Of a DNA stretch of 42,645 nt, positions 23,306 through 34,446 are shown in pieces; position 1 is the first letter of the stretch; every line of letters begins with the position of its first letter. The translations under genes and the position numbers were made by a program. Where the stretch lies: positions 1-42,645 of the forward strand of contig JAKSYS010000545.1 of assembly GCA_022925895.1 (NCBI GenBank), written 5' to 3'. Under the pieces are notes generated by a model that was not told where the DNA came from, did not search any database, and saw nothing but the letters and a program-made list of their open reading frames with translations. This stretch comes from Fragilaria crotonensis (Eukaryota; Bacillariophyta; Fragilariophyceae; Fragilariales; Fragilariaceae).

Positions 23306-23909
23306 GAGCAACATCTATGTACGCTTAGGACTACGAACTCCATTCTAATAGAACGACGTCGTGGCGCTGTGGCACCGTACATTCGTGCACGAACCTCAGC
23401 TACTAGTAGTAGACCTAATAGCTGGAGTAGTGAGTAGTGCAACGAGTAGTTAGAGTTTTCTTTGCGCATATAGGTACCATGAACACGGTTTCGCGTTTCG
23501 CATGATGTACTAGTCGTACTCCAGTACTCGGAGTACACTACTAGATACTGCTACTAGAACAACAAGTAGTACGTCATACTCTCAATCCCGTGCTCTGGTA
23601 CTACGGTAGTAGTACCAGTAGTAGGACTCGACGCTGTTCATGGTAGAGTGGCGTTTCAGAGAAATTTCCTTTGTTGGAGTTCATGTTGCAGCTTTGATAA
23701 CGCTCGTTTGTAGGAAAGGCATCAGGCGGACATCTCCTAGTAGTAGAGTGAATTAAAACATATACTCTCCTTGATACTCCTCCTCTGCTTGTAGCAATAG
23801 ATGAGGGTGTGTAGAGAGTATTGAACAAGCACTACGCAATCTCGAATCTCGAATAACCACGTCTTTATAGCAGTTACTTCAACACGAACATACATGGGGG
23901 TCACTGGAA
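23306..23909. other. Spacer rich in TAGTAC words
   Basis: It contains many TAGTAC, AGTAG and GTACTAGTAC-type words (23390-23640). No coding sequence is supported. Confidence 0.5.
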
Positions 23910-25464
23910 CTAGTACGAGAGGTGCTGGTTGTAGAACTTGCGCCTCTTGCCAGGCGACCCCTCCTCAACAGCATCTTCATAATCATCATCATCAGTCTCC
24001 ATGTTGATGACGGTGCTGACCACATGCTCCTGCCTCCTAGCAACCCCTGCGTCAGCAGAAGGATCAAACTGGGAACGGGAGGAAGTGGTGGTGTCTCGTG
24101 GCACTGGCTTCCTAGTCTCTCTTGGCGCTGGCTTCCTGTCATCATCATCCTCTCCTCGGCGTCGTGCACTAGTACTGGTAGTACCATGAGGAGCTGAGTC
24201 CCGGCCAACACGACCTGCTGGTGGTGGCGATTGAACCTGCGGTGGCATTCTGTACTCTGGAGCCTGAAGGGCACCTATGGTACCTTCTTCCAATTTGTAC
24301 AAAAGGTAGGTCTCAAGGACCACACCCTGCAAATGGTTACCATTGGAACTTCCAACGTTTGCAATCCTGAATGGCGAGACGCTGCTATTTACAGCCCGAT
24401 ACTCACACTCTCCTTCACAATTCTGACCCGATGGCTGAACAAACCCATCTTGGAAGTCCCCAGCGAACATTTTCTCACCCTTGATGATGTTACTACCACG
24501 ACGTAGCCTGGCTTGTAGGTAAAGCCGCTTGCAGCTGATAACAGGTTGAAAGTTCGACTGAATCGGTGTGATCAGCAATGGATTCATCATGTGTTCATGC
24601 TGCTTCACAGTGAGAGAAAGCTTTGCATATTTCTTAGAGACAACGGTGATCTTGTGTTCAATGGACGAAACATCCACCCCAGACTGAAGGTACACAAGGA
24701 TTCCGAGAGATTTTTGTGTTACCTGAATGAAGCCACCATTCAAGCTCTCGGTTACAAAATTAGGCCCAGGAAATGAGTCGATGAACATCTTTGCTACAGT
24801 ACTGGTGGCAGAAATCTGGAGGTTGTTGAGGTCCTGTAGAATAAAGAAAACAAATGTCAGTGCTGATGATTGCTTTTTGCAATACCTCAACAGACGCAAA
24901 CAACAATTCCACTTACCAATATGTCACTATGATTAGTACCAGTACTGTTGTTGTCGCCTTCGTTGTCACCCAGGGATTCCTGCTCCTCGTCTTCTCTGTC
25001 GCCGATGCTTGCCAATGAAAGGTCGTTGTCCTCAGAATCTTGCCCGTGGTCACTACCAGGCCGTTCGCCGTGTCCGCGCACCCTGTCTTCGTTTCGTGCT
25101 GGAAGGTCAACGTTTGCAAGGGCCAAAACTGCAGTGGCACGGTACCTCCTCCAGCTATGTCATGACAACCAGTGTCTGAGTATAGATTTGTCGGCGGCAA
25201 AAACTTTGATGTCCAAGAATGATATTTACGTACCTGGGCTGTTCCGCCACTTTGTGTACCTGGTCAACACTCTTCGAAAATTCCGCCCGAAATTGTTTCG
25301 AAAATTAGGTCCTGGTACTTCCTTTCTAAGCTTGGATTGGAACGAAGCCACTCTGTTATTGCAAGAGCAATCTCCTCCTCTCCTCCGTTTGGGTCAATCA
25401 AGCCTCGGTGGATGGCACCAAAAAGGGCGGCAGCGTCTTCTCCGTTGACAGTCCAACGTGGCAT
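23910..25464 (-). CDS. Unrecognised three-exon gene
   Basis: Family unknown. Exon 1 starts at 25464 (MPRWTVNGEDAAALFGAIHR) and after a one-base shift near 25325 reads FRNNFGRNFRRVLTRYTKWR, a basic helical patch. A proposed intron runs 25233-25129 (GTACGT...TGCAG) and joins to LALANVDLPARNEDRVRGHG. A very acidic linker follows (DREDEEQESLGDNEGDNNS). A clear second intron, 24916-24834 (GTAAGT...TCTACAG, 83 bases, phase 0), joins HSDIL to DLNNLQISATSTVAKMFIDS. The last exon has a beta-rich domain (GILVYLQSGVDVSSIEHKIT, KYAKLSLTVKQHEHMMNPLL), then a Pro-rich and charged tail with PRETRKPVPRDT and a basic KRRKF near the end. Nuclear location is plausible from the basic and acidic segments, but function is open. 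Confidence 0.6.
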
Positions 25465-25959
25465 TATAAAATGAGAAAGTGAGATAATCATTCTCGAAGT
25501 ACCGGGACATGGTTTTCCTCAAACTTGTCGTTGAATCAGGTACTCAAACCTCGTAGCGGCAACTCCGACTGCTAATGAGTCGTGCAGTCACCGGAGTCCC
25601 ATGGCGCTACGTATGGTGCATAGTGGGGTGGAAGGTGAAAGCAGGTTGAAGGTTGTCACAACATTTTGAAGTGTGAATCATATTCTATCAGATTGCTGGC
25701 TCCATTTCATTGCTTCATGGCGGCTGCGTATGTCTAGATGAATGACACCGAACAGAATTGATTCTCGAGTCCATATCATATTCCATGGCAACGGACATTT
25801 GATAAATGATACTTCCTGATGGAAGGGTTGTCTTTCGATACTAAAATGTCCGACACCGATACAATGTTTTTTACATAGACTTCGGTGGCCCTATGCTTCG
25901 GCATACGACGTTGTCCGCGGGAACCATAATCATTTGTTTGACATACGCAGTAGTAGCTA

Positions 25960-26150
25960 CGCCGCAATACGCAGCCGTACGCAGCCATACGCAGCCATAC
26001 GCAGCCGTACGCATCCCTGCGCAGCCTTACGTAGGGACACACCGCATGTAGAAAGATACTGTCTACACCTCAGCGTGCCTGCGTATGGCTGCGCATGGCT
26101 GCATGCCTGCGCAGTCCTGCGTATGACTGCGTACAACTGCGTATTACCAA
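25960..26150. repeat. Inverted pair of 10-bp tandem repeat arrays
   Basis: About eight units of TACGCAGCCR with exact 10-base spacing (25968-26030) face about seven units of the reverse complement CTGCGTATGG (26079-26146). About 45 bases (TAGGGACACACCGC...CAGCG) separate them. The arms can pair over most of their length. They lie about 380 bp upstream of the DDE transposase gene, so they may be its subterminal binding sites. A further TGCGTGACTGCG word occurs at about 26419. Confidence 0.85.
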
Positions 26151-26525
26151 TGTGCAAGTTGGGTTGTAAATGCATGTACATACATGTGATGCCAACGCAT
26201 ATGAAAGCCGCCCTTCAAGATATCACCCGCCGCATTGACAACCAGGGTTTATCCAGTATTGATTATTCTTCATGCATGAGAGTCATACTTTATACACATA
26301 AACATCAATGATTAACATAGATCCAAATAAGAACAGTGTTGTTCACAGTTCAAGAACATCAGTGGAGCTAAAAAAATCTCATACCCGGTTACTTCGACAA
26401 TCTCCTATGATAGTTGTGCGTGACTGCGTGGTGGCATGCATGTTCCATCACACCGGAAAATCAGAATCCGCAATCAACAGTCAACATACCCACTGCATTG
26501 GCCAGCCAGGAAAAGGACAGGAATC

Positions 26526-27451
26526 ATGGAAAGAACTACAACTCCAGACACCTTTATCTCTGAAGCAAGGCGTCTCTTGAAGAGCAACGCTAACCTGGGG
26601 GCCGGCGTCCCTGACAGGGACTTCCGATCCCATTTTGGCGTCAGTCCAACAGTCTGCTTTATGATATGGGAGAAATGCAAAAGTTCCTTTTTAGTTCACA
26701 ATGTTCTCCCAAGACATCTTCTCTGGGCACTTATGTTTCTGAAGATATATGCAACAGAGGATGTTTTGTCGACAATTGCTGCGGTGAGTCGGAAAACATA
26801 TCGATTTTGGACATGGATTGTTTTGATGATCATTGCAAAAAAGAAGAATGACGTGGTAAGTTTTCTGTTCCAAGCAAAATTGATATCAAAGTTGTTCTTC
26901 TACTTACGGCCTACGCAAGATTCGATGGGAGAACCGGTTTCGATCTGACAGGGGGCAAGACCTGCAAGGTTACAGTTGATGGGGTTGACTTCCCGATTGA
27001 GGAGCCGACCCCGTTCGACAGTCAGTGGTTCAGTCACAAATTTCGGGGACCCGGTTTGCGATACGAAATGGCTATTTGCATTCAAACAGGTGATATTGTC
27101 TGGGTCAATGGACCCTACAAATGCGGAAAGTGGCCGGATGTGAAAATTTTCAAATCAAGGTTGATGCACCTTCTCGGTGATGACGAAATGGTTGAAGCAG
27201 ACAGGGGTTATCGTGGACACAATGTCAAAGCTCGTACTCCTGATGACTGTGTTTCCCGCGTAGACCGCTTGGCAAAAACAAGAGCAAGGGCTCGACACGA
27301 GACAGTCAATCGACGTCTCAAGCAATGGGGAAGTATGCAACATCGGTGGCGTCACGTGCGTCATAAGCACAAGATTGCATTTGCCGCTGTGGCTGTTTGC
27401 ACACAACTTGCATTTGAAACTGGAGAAAGGCCTTTTCAATGCAGGTACTAG
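26526..27451 (+). CDS. DDE-superfamily transposase (PIF/Harbinger or IS5-like) with an intron
   Basis: Cut-and-paste transposase of a DNA transposon. The start at 26526 (MERTTTPDTFISEARRLLKS) leads into a helical N-terminus with FGVSPTVCFMIWEKC and LLWALMFLKIYATEDVLSTI. An intron at 26856-26919 (GTAAGT...CGCAAG, 64 bases) joins KKKNDV to IRWENRFRSDRG exactly in frame. After one shift near 26965 the catalytic part continues: VDGVDFPIEEPTPFD (first Asp), YEMAICIQTGDIVWVNGP, GKWPDVKIF (second Asp) and EADRGYRG (third acidic position). It ends in a basic helical segment, RARARHETVNRRLKQWGSMQ. Element ends were not found; the 10-bp inverted arrays upstream may belong to it. A domesticated gene is less likely than a transposon copy. 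Confidence 0.8.
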
Positions 27452-28642
27452 TGATATCAAGTAGTAGGAGTGAGTATCGCCATGATGTCAACTGTAGGAG
27501 GAGTATTCTGGGCGGGCCGATTACGCTCTCTCTACCAATTTCTTCCTTCCGCCGGGGCAGTCTTATAGCAGAAGCCAATTGTTCATGTGCCGTTTAGTTG
27601 TCTCTTTGCCACCGAGGTTGTTCTCCTTCGTACTGGTAAAAGCACATGGTTGTCCGTTCCTGGTTGTTCCACTTGTGTCGAAGCTAGTAGCACTATATTC
27701 ATCGCACAATGGTGCAGTGGTGCTGGGCTAAATGCTCACTGTTTATGTCTTACTAAAACGAGTGAAACGGTTCCATAGGACTCAGTTTAGCCCATCTTTT
27801 GACGGTCAGCGGAAAGTTGGGCATATTGATCAGAGCCAGACAGTTGGCTAGTAGAAAGGTAGCACGAACTTTTGAATTCCAGATTTTGGAGGTGGTCACG
27901 GAGGACGAGAGAATAACGAGTGTTCTGACCCAACCTTGAGAAATTCTATCGCTAATGAAGACAGAGTAGGGTGTATTCTGTAGTACTTTGAAGACCCTGT
28001 TGCAGACTGAGTAAGAGGTACAAAATGTTTGCATTGTACTCTACCACTACTGGTAGCTAGAGTAATGAGTACCACGTATTCTACTGTTTGCACAAAATAC
28101 ATCGAGCTGAATCGAGTAATGTAATACTCCGAGTACCAGGTACGCATAAACCTGTCCATACAAGATGGCGGAGGTGTTTTAGCTCTCTACTCTACGAGAG
28201 CATGAGAGTAAAATGCAGCGCCACTTGGTACCATAATCAGGCACATACCCTCAACTATACAGGAGTGCTTGCTAGAGTAGACGAGATGTAGAGGGCGATA
28301 CTCCGTACTCGAGTATATGTTAACATATAAACCTATGGCTACTCCAGATGGCCGTGCTTCTAAAAGGGTCCATTCATCGTAGATCGTAGCTGCATGATTA
28401 TCTGGAACGAAGGACATCTCGCAAAGCCGCTTCCTCCAGGGATACTCGCAAAGCTTGAGAGAACCAGCATGCAGCAGCACTTCTTCTATGCTACCATACT
28501 AGTAGTAGTAGTAGTAGTAGTAGTCTAGTACCTAGTACTATGGTATATGGTACTGATCATATATTTCTTTTTCATACGAACAGTGTACAAGTACTAGTAG
28601 TACTTGACTACAAGTTCTGCGAGAGCATTGGAACTACTCTAG
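27452..28642. other. Spacer with (TAG)n microsatellite
   Basis: No gene is supported. A run of TAG trinucleotides occupies about 28500-28524 and is flanked by GTAC-rich text. The left end of the Crypton array starts at the right edge of this region. Confidence 0.55.
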
Positions 28643-28654
28643 TATTATATCATA

Positions 28655-28674
28655 AACGTTACTAAAGTAACGTT
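28655..28674. promoter_or_regulatory. Left-end palindrome of Crypton copy 1
   Basis: AACGTTACTAAAGTAACGTT is a perfect inverted repeat with 8-bp arms and a 4-bp centre, 12 bp inside the element. The geometry resembles a tyrosine-recombinase binding site. Confidence 0.5.
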
Positions 28675-29292
28675 ACGGTAGTAGATTTTCCCTGACTAGT
28701 ACTGAGTGACACGAGATGCTCTACGTAGATTAAAAATACCACCCTGACAACAGCAGTACATTCACGCTTTATTCCTACTGAATTGAGTGGTAGTTTTAGA
28801 TGATTTGGTAACACCGTGGGTACTCAAACTCGGTGTCAAAATGTTACTTCTGACTTAAGTAGAACGTTACTGGGAAGAACTCTCACTTTGTGGTACTCGA
28901 GTACTTGTACTTTAAAGTTCTCTGGAATATTCAGTACTCAGATACATCGTACTTGTACTCAGATTGCGAGCACTACACCGAGTACAGTATATAGTCTGGA
29001 TGGGCAAATAGTCTGGATTCCAAAATAATGTGGTCAGACTAATATATGTTTGAAACTTATTTTTTGCCAAAAGGCATCAGGAAAATTTGGAATGTTTTAT
29101 GTGGCTTCTGCATCATTGATAATTTAATGGTTGATGTGTTTCTGATGCCCCTGGTATCCGTGCGCCAATATTTGCAAATAGGCCTATCAGACTAATTTAT
29201 GTTTGGGGTCGAAAAATGGCATGTTGCACAATAGTCTGGACCAGACTAAATACTGTACTTGTACATATTCATATATCAATTAACGCAAGCCC

Positions 29293-31350
29293 ATGATGGC
29301 AACTGAAACACAGGCAGCAAACGACGACGACGACCATGCAGATGGCTGGTTTTTCCCATGGATAAGCCAAAGTACCACACATACATTGCCTCTCTTATGA
29401 GATTCGCTCATGGGCGCCAGACTCCATATCCGAATACAAAGATTTTCACTCGTGAAGAAATGATTGCAGTGACGCCCATGCAAGTGCGAAATTGATGTGC
29501 ATGAAGGCTTTGGAAAAACGGCTATTGTATCAACCGACCGACCACTCCGTTGTAGAGGAAATACGCTGGCTCAAATGAAGAAGTGCTCGTCTCATTACTT
29601 CCCAAACAAGCTGTCCCAGTGGATGGATGGGAAAGGAACCCGACCAAATCACAGTGCGTCAATGAGGTCATTTCCTTGTGTATAAATTCGAGGTCCGACA
29701 AGAGGTTCTGACAGCCAATGCAAGCGACCGCTCCGACAGGATGAGTTTTATATGACGTTGGCTTTGTTGAAAGCATCTCGAAAGAATGATTTTGCGCACA
29801 AATGGCTTTATCCGATGATTTCCCTTTGGCAGTATCATTTAATTGGGCGAGTCGACGACTGCTGTAATTTTAAGGTTCGTGACCCGAGAGGACACCCAAA
29901 TTTTGATTTCGCAATTAAGACAAAGTCCGATGGAGTAAAATGTGCATGAAGAGCGAAAATGCCCTGACCAAATCCTACTCGCGTCGATGGATACGCGAAC
30001 ATGCGTTGTTTATAACCTCGCTATATACTTGGAGGAATTCTTGAGTCAACACCCAAGGGCCATATTGTTATTCACTGAACAAGCCCGGGACCAAATGCGG
30101 TTAAAAATCTCATTTGTAGATACCGAAGTCGGATCCAAAAGGAAGTCTGGTTGCATGAAGACTTCAAACGATTGGCTGATGAAGATGACGAGGATGGTGT
30201 CGGTACCCACTCGTATCGCAAGTTCCCATCAACGTATGCACGGTCAAATGGGTGCTCACCAGATGAAATTGAGATTCGAGGGCGGTGGAAACAACAAGGA
30301 CAACGAGTGGTCTTTCGGTACATCGATGTCAAGCAGTTGTTTATCGATGCAAAGGTTGCAGCAGCTCTCTGTATTGGAGGTCCCATCAAGTATGAATTGT
30401 CGGTAGATGTGGAGGTAAGAACGGCAGTAACAAATGACTGGCTATTCACTAACGTGGTTCCTTGTATTCGTGCAAGGTTTTCTGGCGATTCAAGATTGTG
30501 TCGTGTGCTTGGTCTCTCGCTTCTTTTTGGCTGCTTAGATGAAGAGCTTTCGACGGAACTTCCTCCCTTTGTTGTCGCGAGAGTTCGGAATGCGTGGGAG
30601 GCTCTGCGCTTGCAAGCAGCAGTAGCCAACAACAATCCAGTGCACCGAGTGCCTCTACATGTGTATCGTATTAATGATACGCTATGTATTGATCCTGTGG
30701 TGGTGCAGCGTGAAGAAGGTGGTGCGCCTGGAGTCCCTGCTACTAATGCTGGTGGTCACGGCAACCAGCAGCAGCGTGACAACGATTCGTATCAAGCCCT
30801 TTTGATACAACTGCAGCATCAAAGACAGCAGATGACGGGCATGGAACAGCGCATTGATGGTTCTCTCAATTCATTTCGGACCTGGACAAGGAGTCAGTTT
30901 ACGATCATCAACAACAATATACGTCGATTTGGAGGCTCAATACAAGGAGGGTTGGCGAGGCAAGATCCAGCACAAGCACTGGAAGGCGAGCTGCTGCAAA
31001 CCAGCAGATGGATGCCGTGGAAAACGAAATTGGTGGTGGCTACTATGTTTCCCTATCGCCAGCGCCGAAGACTTTGTACGAGCTGCACACCGAGTGGCAG
31101 TTCGGCATAGGGGTAGAAAACCTGCACGGTTGTGGAATTTGCGAGAAAGAGCCAAGCGAGCTGGTGGTGTAAAGCAAAAGTTTTACAGGAGAAGCGTTGT
31201 TTGGAAGTTGATTAATGGGCTCGTAAACAGGGGTGCCATGTTCAGGAGGCCATCCATGATCAAGGAAGCATACGGGCACAACTGTACCGTTTCGCAATAC
31301 ATCGACAAGATCATTAAAGATCGTCAAAATGGGGGCATCAAATCTTGATA
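29293..31350 (+). CDS. Crypton tyrosine recombinase, copy 1 (heavily frameshifted)
   Basis: Same gene as at 32377-34446, with more single-base losses. The start at 29293 (MMATETQAANDDDDHADGW) shifts at once in the GGTTTTTCCC run (five T here, six in copy 2). It also loses one base at AAATTGATG (29493), GCTTTGG, AAAGGAA, AGAGGTT, GTAAAATG (29937-29940), CAGGGGTG and GCATAGGGGTAG. In a few places this copy is the better one, e.g. CCCTTTGG at 29824, which keeps LWQYHLIGRVDD open, and VVARVRNAWEALRL near 30570. Catalytic text GVGTHSYRKF, RGRWKQQGQRVVFRYID and the C-terminal DNA-binding segment are all present. The pattern argues for an intact gene behind a noisy consensus. Confidence 0.75.
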
Positions 31351-31731
31351 GAAGTTTGCAATTGTTTCCTTGCCTACTATGAGTGGTGGTGCTCTACTAG
31401 TAAGGTTATCTATGAGTATTAGCTAGCTGTCGTGTTGCTTGGAAAAGGAAATAAGAAAGACATGGTGCAACGGGGGTACTCAAGTACAAGTACTTGTACG
31501 CGGAGGTCGGAGTACAATACTCGAGCAATACGTGAAAATTTGAGTACTAGTACTTGTACAAGTATACGAAGTCCTGCATTCGGAGTACTGGGCACTCCAT
31601 AATACAGTATTCGGAGTACGCGTCTTGGGACTTGACTTGCAGTAGATTGTCACGTGTGTACATTCTGTACGGGACCCTACGGTAACATCCTGCGTTATTA
31701 TATTTCCTAGTTACTCTCGTATTATATCATA

Positions 31732-31751
31732 AACGTTACTAAAGTAACGTT
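31732..31751. promoter_or_regulatory. Left-end palindrome of Crypton copy 2
   Basis: Identical to the palindrome at 28655-28674 and in the same position relative to the element edge. Confidence 0.5.
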
Positions 31752-32069
31752 ACGGTAGTAGATTTTCCCTGACTAGTACTGAGTGACACGAGATGCTCTA
31801 CGTAGATTAAAAATACCACCCTGACAACAGCAGTACATTCACGCTTTATTCCTACTGAATTGAGTGGTAGTTTTAGATGATTTGGTAACACCGTGGGTAC
31901 TCAAACTCGGTGTCAAAATGTTACTTCTGACTTAAGTAGAACGTTACTGGGAAGAACTCTCACTTTGTGGTACTCGAGTACTTGTACTTTAAAGTTCTCT
32001 GGAATATTCAGTACTCAGATACATCGTACTTGTACTCAGATTGCGAGCACTACACCGAGTACAGTATAT

Positions 32070-32328
32070 AGTCTGGATGGGCAAATAGTCTGGATTCCAA
32101 AATAATGTGGTCCAGACTAATATATGTTTGAAACTTATTTTTGCCAAAAGGGCATCAGGAAAATTTGGAATGTTTTATGTGGCTTCTGCATCATTGATAA
32201 TACGAATGGTTGATGTGTTTCCTGATGCCCCTGGTATCCGTGCGCCAATATTTGCAAATAGGCCTATCCAGACTAATTTATGTTTGGGGTCGAAAAATGG
32301 CATGTTGCACAATAGTCTGGACCAGACT
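32070..32328. promoter_or_regulatory. Cluster of AGTCTGGA motifs upstream of the recombinase gene
   Basis: AGTCTGGA or its complement TCCAGACT occurs at 32070, 32087, 32111, 32267 and 32314, and a near copy abuts the last one to form TAGTCTGGACCAGACTA. The cluster ends about 50 bp before the start codon at 32377. Copy 1 has the same cluster, with two members damaged by base loss. Possible promoter or recombinase-binding region. Confidence 0.45.
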
Positions 32329-32376
32329 AAATACTGTACTCGGTGTACATATTCATATATCAATTAACGCAAGCCC

Positions 32377-34446
32377 ATGATGGCAACTGAAACACAGGCA
32401 GCAAACGACGACGACGACCATGCAGATGGCTGGTTTTTTCCCATGGATAAGCCAAAGTACCACACATACATTGCCTCTCTTATGAGATTCGCTCATGGGC
32501 GCCAGACTCCATATCCGAATACAAAGATTTTCACTCGTGAAGAAATGATTGCAGTGACGCCCATGCAAGTGCGAAATTGGATGTGCATGAAGGCTTTTGG
32601 AAAAACGGCTATTGTATCAACCGACCGACCACTCCGTTGTAGAGGAAATACGCTGGCTCAAATGAAGAAGTGCTCGTCTCATTACTTCCCAAACAAGCTG
32701 TCCCAGTGGATGGATGGGAAAGGGAACCCGACCAAATCACAGTGCGTCAATGAGGTCATTTCCTTGTGTATAAATTCGAGGTCCGACAAGAGGGTTCTGA
32801 CAGCCAATGCAAGCGACCGCTCCGACAGGATGAGTTTTATATGACGTTGGCTTTGTTGAAAGCATCTCGAAAGAATGATTTTGCGCACAAATGGCTTTAT
32901 CCGATGATTTCCTTTGGCAGTATCATTTAATTGGGCGAGTCGACGACTGCTGTAATTTTAAGGTTCGTGACCCGAGAGGACACCCAAATTTTGATTTCGC
33001 AATTAAGACAAAGTCCGATGGAGTAAAAATGTGCATGAAGAGCGAAAATGCCCTGACCAAATCCTACTCGCGTCGATGGATACGAGAACATGCGTTGTTT
33101 ATAACCTCGCTATATACTTGGAGGAATTCTTGAGTCAACACCCAAGGGCCATATTGTTATTCACTGAACAAGCCCGGGACCAAATGCGGTTAAAAATCTC
33201 ATTTGTAGATACCGAAGTCGGATCCAAAAGGAAGTCTGGTTGCATGAAGACTTCAAACGATTGGCTGATGAAGATGACGAGGATGGTGTCGGTACCCACT
33301 CGTATCGCAAGTTCCCATCAACGTATGCACGGTCAAATGGGTGCTCACCAGATGAAATTGAGATTCGAGGGCGGTGGAAACAACAAGGACAACGAGTGGT
33401 CTTTCGGTACATCGATGTCAAGCAGTTGTTTATCGATGCAAAGGTTGCAGCAGCTCTCTGTATTGGAGGTCCCATCAAGTATGAATTGTCGGTAGATGTG
33501 GAGGTAAGAACGGCAGTAACAAATGACTGGCTATTCACTAACGTGGTTCCTTGTATTCGTGCAAGGTTTTCTGGCGATTCAAGATTGTGTCGTGTGCTTG
33601 GTCTCTCGCTTCTTTTTGGCTGCTTAGATGAAGAGCTTTCGACGGAACTTCCTCCTTTGTTGTCGCGAGAGTTCGAATGCGTGGGAGGCTCTGCGCTTGC
33701 AAGCAGCAGTAGCCAACAACAATCCAGTGCACCGAGTGCCTCTACATGTGTATCGTATTAATGATACGCTATGTATTGATCCTGTGGTGGTGCAGCGTGA
33801 AGAAGGTGGTGCGCCTGGAGTCCCTGCTACTAATGCTGGTGGTCACGGCAACCAGCAGCAGCGTGACAACGATTCGTATCAAGCCCTTTTGATACAACTG
33901 CAGCATCAAAGACAGCAGATGACGGGCATGGAACAGCGCATTGATGGTTCTCTCAATTCATTTCGGACCTGGACAAGGAGTCAGTTTACGATCATCAACA
34001 ACAATATACGTCGATTTGGAGGCTCAATACAAGGAGGGTTGGCGAGGCAAGATCCAGCACAAGCACTGGAAAGGCGAGCTGCTGCAAACCAGCAGATGGA
34101 TGCCGTGGAAAACGAAATTGGTGGTGGCTACTATGTTTCCCTATCGCCAGCGCCGAAGACTTTGTACGAGCTGCACACCGAGTGGCAGTTCGGCATAGGG
34201 GGTAGAAAACCTGCACGGTTGTGGAATTTGCGAGAAAGAGCCAAGCGAGCTGGTGGTGTAAAGCAAAAGTTTTACAGGAGAAGCGTTGTTTGGAAGTTGA
34301 TTAATGGGCTCGTAAACAGGGGGTGCCATGTTCAGGAGGCCATCCACATGATCAAGGAAGCATACGGGCACAACTGTACCGTTTCGCAATACATCGACAA
34401 GATCATTAAAGATCGTCAAAATGGGGGGCATCCAAATCTTCGATAG
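32377..34446 (+). CDS. Crypton tyrosine recombinase with GCR1_C-like DNA-binding domain, copy 2
   Basis: Cryptons move by a tyrosine recombinase through a circular DNA intermediate. The N-terminal domain (residues about 1-150: EMIAVTPMQVRNWMCMKAFG, KCSSHYFPNKLSQWMDG, GNPTKSQCVNEVI) is typical of stramenopile Cryptons. The catalytic part starts with a possible R box (YHLIGRVDD, about 32921-32948) and continues DQILLASMDTRTCVVYNLAI. It then has GTHSYRKF (33291-33314, His-x-x-Arg) and RGRWKQQGQRVVFRYID (33366-33417), which holds the Trp and the candidate nucleophile Tyr. A Gln-rich linker follows. The C-terminus, LYELHTEWQFGIGGRKPARL to AIHMIKEAYG, fits the GCR1_C-type domain known from Cryptons. 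Frame breaks remain at 32844-32915, 33025-33029, about 33225 and about 33655. Confidence 0.85.

Larger units (their letters stand above)
28643..31719 (+). mobile_element. Crypton transposon, copy 1 of a head-to-tail pair
   Basis: The TATTATATCATAAACG text at 28643 recurs at 31720, giving a 3,077-bp unit. It contains one recombinase gene and flanking noncoding DNA rich in GTACTTGTAC palindromes. No terminal inverted repeats are seen, as expected for Cryptons. The left edge is preceded by TACTCTAGTA and the right edge is TACTCTCGTA. Confidence 0.8.

Noticed and set aside
25960-26150. Possible CRISPR array because of regular repeats
   Set aside because: Units are 10 bp with no spacers, inverted halfway, and the genome is eukaryotic.
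29293-34446. Calling both Crypton genes pseudogenes
   Set aside because: The breaks sit mostly at run-length differences and each copy repairs some of the other's breaks, so sequence error explains them better.
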